Positions 59,600-64,000 of a stretch of 64,000 nucleotides of DNA are shown here, in pieces. The translations under genes were made by a program, and so were the position numbers. The stretch is from Theodoxus fluviatilis (taxonomy: Eukaryota > Mollusca > Gastropoda > Cycloneritida > Neritidae), in NCBI GenBank assembly GCA_034096865.1, contig JAWQFJ010000600.1:1-64000 (forward strand). Reading direction: 5' to 3'. The notes beneath the pieces are model-generated. The model ran no database searches, had not been told where the DNA came from, and saw only the letters and a list, made by a program, of their open reading frames with translations. How positions within the stretch are numbered: the first letter of the stretch is position 1; the number at the start of each line of letters is the position of its first letter.

Positions 59600-61192
59600 T
59601 TTTTTACTCACATGCGAAGCAAAAGTGAGTCTATGTACTCACCCGTTTCGTCCGTCTGGGCGGCCGGGCGGCCGAGCATCTGTAAAAAAACTTTAACGTT
59701 GGATTTTTCTCGGAGACTATTAAGTCTATCAACACCCAATTTAGCATGATGGTGTATGATAACAAGGCGTCAAAAAACATACATAATGACTTGACCTTGC
59801 TTCAAGGTCAAGGTCGCAGGGGCCGTAAATGTTGTCTAAAAAACAGCCATTTTTCACATTTTCCCAATTTTCTCTGAAGTTTTTGAGATTGGATACCTGA
59901 CCTATATACGGTGTATAGGGCAAAGTAATCCCTATCTTTTGATACCAGTTTGATTGACCTTGCATCAAGGTCAAGGTCACAGGAGGTCTTTAAAGTTGGA
60001 TTGTATACATATTTTGAAGTGACCTTGACCCTGAACTATGGAAGATAACTCTTCCAAACTTCATAACATTGTAGTACACATGTTATACTTTCATTCTAGG
60101 TCACCCGTGTCGTCCGTCCGGGCGTCCGGGTGTCCAGGCGTACTGTCGTCCATAAAAAACTTTAACGTTGGATTTTTCTCGAAGACTACCAAGTCTATCA
60201 ACATCCAATTTGGCATGGTGATGTAGGATGACAAGGCGTACAAAAACATACATAGTGACTCACAGGAGCTCTTTAAAGTTGGATTGTATACATATTTTGA
60301 AGTGACCTTGACCCTGAACTATGGAAGATAACTCTTCCAAACTTCATAACATTGTAGTACACATGTTACACTTTCATACTAGGTCACCAGTGTGGTCTGT
60401 CCGGGCGTCTGGGCGTCCTGTCGTCCTGTCGTCCGTAAAAAACTTTAACGGATTTTTCTCGGAGACTATTAAGTCTATCAACACCCAATTTGGCATGATA
60501 GTGTAGGATGACAATGGGTACAAAAACATACATAGTGACTTGACCTTGCTTCAAGGTCAAGGTCACAGCGGCCGTAAATGTTTAAAAAACAGCAATTTTT
60601 CACATTTTCCCAATTTTCTCTGAAGTTTTTTAGATTGGATACCTCACCTATATATGGTATATAGGGCAAAGTAATCCCTATCTTTTGATACCAGTTTGGT
60701 TGACAAGGTCAAGGTCACAGGAGCTCTTCAAAGTTGGATTGTATACATATTTTGAAGTGACCTTGACCCTGAACTATGGAAGATAACTGTTTCAAACTTA
60801 ATAATTATGTGGGTCACATGTTATACTTTCATCATGAGACACATTTGGTCACATATCATCAAGGTCAAGGTCACTTTGACCCTTATGAAATGTGACCAAA
60901 ATGGGGTAGTGAACCACTAAAAGTGACCATATCTCATGGTAGAAAGTGCCAATAAGCACCATTGTGTTCCTATGTCTTGAATTAACAGCTTTGTGTTGCA
61001 TGACCTTGGATGACCTTGACCTTGGTCAAGGCCACATGTATTTTGGTAGGAAAAATGTGTAAAGCATATCTTAGTGTTTGATGTCATGGCTAGGTTTAGT
61101 TGTTTGGCCTTGACCTTAAAGGTCACTTGAAGGTCAAGGCCATAAAGGTCAAGGTCAAGCATGTGAGTCGTATGGGCTTTGCCCTTCTTGTT
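59600..61192 (+). mobile_element. AGGTCA-rich repeat copy 7 (expanded)
   Basis: Three rounds of the front segment (59600, about 60095 and about 60385), then the standard back half to gggctttgcccttcttgtt. Confidence 0.9.
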
Positions 61193-61580
61193 GTACAATG
61201 TAATGATGTAATATTATGTGCATCTTGCGTTATTTGGCTCACCGGATGGCATTTTCAGTTGTTTCCTTTTCCCCAGGGCCAAGCTGTTAGACCTCAATAT
61301 GTCACACTGAGCTTCATCTGAAAATAAAGATATTAAAATAAATTTGAAGAAATGTCAATATCTTCCATGCAGCCACTAATATTTTGTCACGGTTGGTGTA
61401 GGTGCAACTGGCTCGTGCCACCAACTGGACAGTTAAAAAAGAAAAAAGAAAATGAACAGAAGAAACCAAAACAATTATTACAAATAAAAACTTTTTTAAA
61501 CCGCACAGCAGGCTTACAGAAATTATAGCTTTTAGTAAATCAATTACTTCTTCTCCAATCAATCCTTAATAGCGAAATAA
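61193..61580. repeat. Intergenic; left part of a duplicated unit
   Basis: 61509-61580 (caggcttacagaaattatagc to agcgaaata) matches 63111-63183 almost exactly. It is the left part of a tandem unit split by the block at 61581-63057. Confidence 0.75.
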
Positions 61581-61832
61581 AAACCGCTGGCGCTGAACCT
61601 CCAGGTTTTGGCATTAAAAAAGAAAAGAAGATCAGGTTCGAACCCGCTACCTCTCGAGAAAAGAGGGGGGAAAAAAAAAACACACACACACACACAAACA
61701 CAAAAAACCAGGTCGAATTCGAACCCACAACCTCTCGAAAAAAGAGAGAGAGAAAAAGTTTCAGCGCAGAATCGAACCTGGTCACGCATGACCAAGAGTC
61801 CAAGGCTCTACCAAATGTGCCAGTGGAGAACT
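61577..61832 (-). mobile_element. tRNA-derived SINE, minus
   Basis: Tail aaaaaccgctggcgctgaac at 61580, two ggttcgaaccc-like units (61635, 61719 as attcgaaccc), B box gaatcgaacc at 61770, and a degenerate A-box region near 61800-61820. Confidence 0.82.
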
Positions 61833-62289
61833 AGTATGACCCAGCACAAAATACTTCCAAAAAAGAGAAAGAAAACAAAAAAACAAGATGACTTTCTGTG
61901 TTTGCACTTCTTAGAATATTTCGATGCCTTTCGGCAACTTCTTCAGCAAAGAATAAAATAGCGTCAAGATGACGTATAAAAAGAATTGTGTGCTATGATG
62001 TAAGACATTCTCATAGTCTTGGATGTCCTGGCTGGCTAATTACCACGATAGTCCACAAAAATCAGCAAATATAAGTCCAAGAATTCTGGAGAAAGAAACA
62101 GCTTATCACACACACGTGCATACACACACACACAAATACACACACCCACACCTACACACACACACACACACACGCGCACACACACACACAGTACAAACAT
62201 CCAGACCATCGGATCACCCCCGAAAGCCGACAAGCGTACCCTCTGAACATCCAAACCGCCAATCACTCAACTACTCTTTGATGTTTAGA
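61833..62289. repeat. (CA)n-rich spacer
   Basis: CA-rich microsatellite at about 62107-62191. No gene. Confidence 0.75.
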
Positions 62290-62530
62290 CCAAGAGGATA
62301 AGTGGTACGCAGCACAAAATATTGTACAATCCTGGCGTGATTTGTGTCCGGCAACTGGTTTTTGTCGACAGACCACAAACTGTTTGGTATTTCATACGGA
62401 TCTAACCCATCAACGTCAATAATCTTCTTGTATTACCGCTTTTTTGCATCTGCTGGTAGACGTTCAACATACGAAGAAGCCATTGTTTTGTGGAAAGTAG
62501 GAAAAGATAACTCTGTTTGACTCGATCTCT
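62290..62530 (-). pseudogene. Captured N-terminal exon-like fragment (longest copy)
   Basis: Minus strand from an ATG near 62484: MASSYVERLPADAKKR, an in-frame stop, then KIIDVDGLDPYEIPNSLW and SVDKNQLPDTNHARIVQYF. The upstream leader (gttatcttttcctactttc) is the same as in copies near 35440 and 15810. See the fragment at 15401-15990. Confidence 0.55.
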
Positions 62531-62544
62531 ATTTGGCCATTCTG

Positions 62545-63057
62545 TCAACTGGTTTTGAGGGGGGGGGGGGGGGGGGGTTCGAGTTTACGACCTAAATAAA
62601 TCACTTTCTTTTCAACCCTCGATTCTGAAAATTTGATACATTCAATCGAACCTGTGCAAAATATCAAGGAAATCCGTCCAGTAGTTTTTGAGAAATCAGC
62701 CGTTAAGTCGGGACAGAGAGACAGACATACAGATAAAATTACGCCATGTTATTGATGACGTCACACATTTTGCATTTCGCCATTCCGTTGATTGACACTT
62801 TAGGGAGGCGCTTTCGAGTTTACGACCTTAAAAAACCACTTTCTCTTCAAATCTCAATTCTGAAAATTTGATACATTCAATCGGACCTAACTTCCAGTAA
62901 GTGCAAAATGTCAAGGAAATCCGTCCAGTAGTTTTTGAGATATCAGCCGTTAAGTCGGGACAGACACACAGACAGACAGACAGATAAAGTCTGTAGGACC
63001 TCCAGTAAACCTGGAGGGATAAAGTCTGTAGGACCTCCAGTAAACCTGGAGGGATAA
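62545..63057 (-). mobile_element. Hairpin-ended repeat (CCTCCAG family)
   Basis: A G homopolymer at 62561-62577, two units of the ccgtccagtagtttttgag sentence, tgacgtcac at 62757, and two tandem 34-bp terminal blocks with cctccagtaaacctggagg (63000 and about 63034). It ends at 63057. Confidence 0.82.
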
Positions 63058-63235
63058 ACCAGTCTTTATATATACAAATTCCCTGCACCAAAAAACCCCG
63101 TAAATCTCCTGCGGGCTTACAGAAATTATAGCTTTTAGTACATCAATTACTTCTTCTCCAATCAATCCTTAATAGCGAAATAAACCAGTCTTTGTATACA
63201 AATTCCCTGCGCCAAAAAAACCCCCGTAAATCTCC
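63058..63235. repeat. ~125-bp tandem duplication
   Basis: 63058-63110 and 63183-63235 share ataaaccagtcttt, acaaattccctgc and cccgtaaatctcctgc. With 61509-61580 this shows two direct copies of one unit; in the first, a 1.5 kb block has been inserted. Confidence 0.8.
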
Positions 63236-63456
63236 TGCAACAGGGGACGCAGCATCAGAGTGAAAAGCAACATGCAACATGCACGAAAAAACAACAGCCT
63301 GGAGATAAATCCAATCACTGACAATTAAAAACAGTGTGCTCTGCTCGGCAAAACATAATGGGATAGACAGATGGAGCTTTACGGCCCACCAAACTCTAAT
63401 AAAGTTGCATTAAAGATGGTAAAAAGGTACTTAGCAAAACAGTTGACTATGATTTC
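63236..63456. other. Spacer before the terminal ORFs
   Basis: No repeat recognised. The frame of the next ORF stays open upstream of its ATG from about 63391 (IKDGKKVLSKTVDYDF), so the true start may be earlier or the ORF may be a fragment. Confidence 0.4.
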
Positions 63457-63765
63457 ATGGAACTGATTCATAAAAGGTTTAACTCTAAGAAGCAGTACAG
63501 CCCAGCAGCTTTTACAACCTTTAAAAAGTTGGTTGAGCTATCTGGTTTGCCCATAAACCAAAGATCCTTAAAGTTTACACAAGTTGTTAAGGGTTGCACA
63601 CCAGAGGACTTAGCAAATAGACTGGCTGTATTGACTGGAAGTGTAGAAGCGGGAAACAAATCCAAGCATGTTACTAATGAAATAGTAGATATCCTCACAA
63701 AGCTGTTAAACAGTGACGTTATCAGCAAAGAGCATTATAAAACACTTTATGAAAAATACATATAA
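63457..63765 (+). CDS. Unknown 102-codon ORF
   Basis: Begins MELIHKRFNSKKQYSPAAF, mainly helical and Lys-rich, with no membrane segment and no known motif. The open frame extends upstream of the ATG for about 22 codons. Base composition is more AT-rich than the host exons. Its neighbour is another coding-like stretch, as in a compact element. It could be part of a large DNA transposon or integrated virus-like element, but I have no direct motif for that. Confidence 0.4.
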   Translation: MELIHKRFNSKKQYSPAAFTTFKKLVELSGLPINQRSLKFTQVVKGCTPEDLANRLAVLTGSVEAGNKSKHVTNEIVDILTKLLNSDVISKEHYKTLYEKYI

Positions 63766-63777
63766 GCCAATATATAC

Positions 63778-64000
63778 ATGGAAGAAAAAGTGGTTTTGAG
63801 TAGTGCTGCAGCATCCATAGGTTGAGCCTATGACTTTACATTGACTTGAAGGAAGACCCCTCTAAACAGTATGAAATTGCACTAGAAAAGGCTTTTATCC
63901 CAAACACCGGGCATAATGTGAGCCATCATAACAACCAATTTGATTACATAGTCTGTCCTGCTATTTACAATTCCTTTAGAGTACCTTCTGGTAAGTACAC
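63778..64000 (+). pseudogene. Unknown coding-like stretch running off the window
   Basis: A short frame from ATG at 63779 stops after 15 codons. A different frame from about 63836 is open to position 64000 and contains IDLKEDPSKQYEIALEKAF and FRVPSGKY. The pattern of a membrane-free beta-type start (YEIALEK, then an Asn-rich turn) faintly recalls minor structural proteins of Polinton/Maverick-type elements. This is a weak impression only. Confidence 0.25.

Overview
Eukaryotic nuclear DNA, most likely from a marine mollusc. Support for this: spliced genes with GT-AG introns, an FBXO22-like F-box gene, very long GT/GA/GGTA microsatellites, vertebrate-type TTAGGG telomere motifs, and a rich mix of DIRS, L2/CR1-like, R2-like, P-like and Tc1/mariner-like elements. 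The species assignment is inference; nothing here is bacterial.

Host genes. Two genes sit head to head around a ~256 bp shared promoter (26505-26760). To the left on the minus strand is an FBXO22-like gene: exon 1 at 26332-26504, exon 2 at 25297-25432, exon 3 at 4123-4330, and the rest beyond position 1. Its intron 2 is about 21 kb and is almost entirely transposons. To the right on the plus strand is a coiled-coil gene with a predicted N-myristoylation signal, in six exons: 26761-26834, 39582-39729, 40316-40396, 41228-41425, 48964-49096 and 52381-53144. All exon phases fit, giving about 465 residues. Its probable poly(A) signal is at 55317. I do not recognise its family.

Transposon layout. 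1-2.9 kb: L2/CR1-like LINE broken by a fold-back insertion. 3.0-3.9 kb: internally deleted Tc1/mariner-like element. 5.29-10.65 kb: a nearly complete DIRS element inside a minisatellite, with its circle-junction sequence readable. 10.7-11.4 kb: endonuclease/RT LINE fragment in the same minisatellite. 14-16 kb: hairpin-ended repeats carrying a captured exon-like piece, plus a tRNA-derived SINE. 16.5-24.2 kb: three head-to-tail R2-like LINE copies separated by GTA-type tetranucleotide repeats. 28-34 kb: nuclear-receptor-half-site repeat, LINE ends, SINEs and a fold-back element. 35-36.7 kb: hairpin-ended repeats and a head-to-head telomere-like tract. 36.6-48.6 kb: several copies of one LINE family abutting (GA)n tracts, and a P-like transposase interrupted by another repeat. 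49.4-50.7 kb: another RT LINE. 56-61 kb: three more long half-site repeats. 61.5-64 kb: SINE, hairpin-ended repeat, a tandem duplication and a terminal unknown ORF pair.

The most unusual signals are: (1) an ~850 bp repeat family in seven copies, each packed with AGGTCA half-sites, including TCAAGGTCA; (2) a hairpin-ended family whose four readable insertion junctions all fall between A and T, Helitron-like, and which sits beside repeated copies of a captured N-terminal exon; (3) two unrelated LINE families whose ends repeatedly coincide with family-specific microsatellites; (4) a splice donor that is itself the first GT of a (GT)n microsatellite.

All homology calls are from memory of protein families, with no database search.
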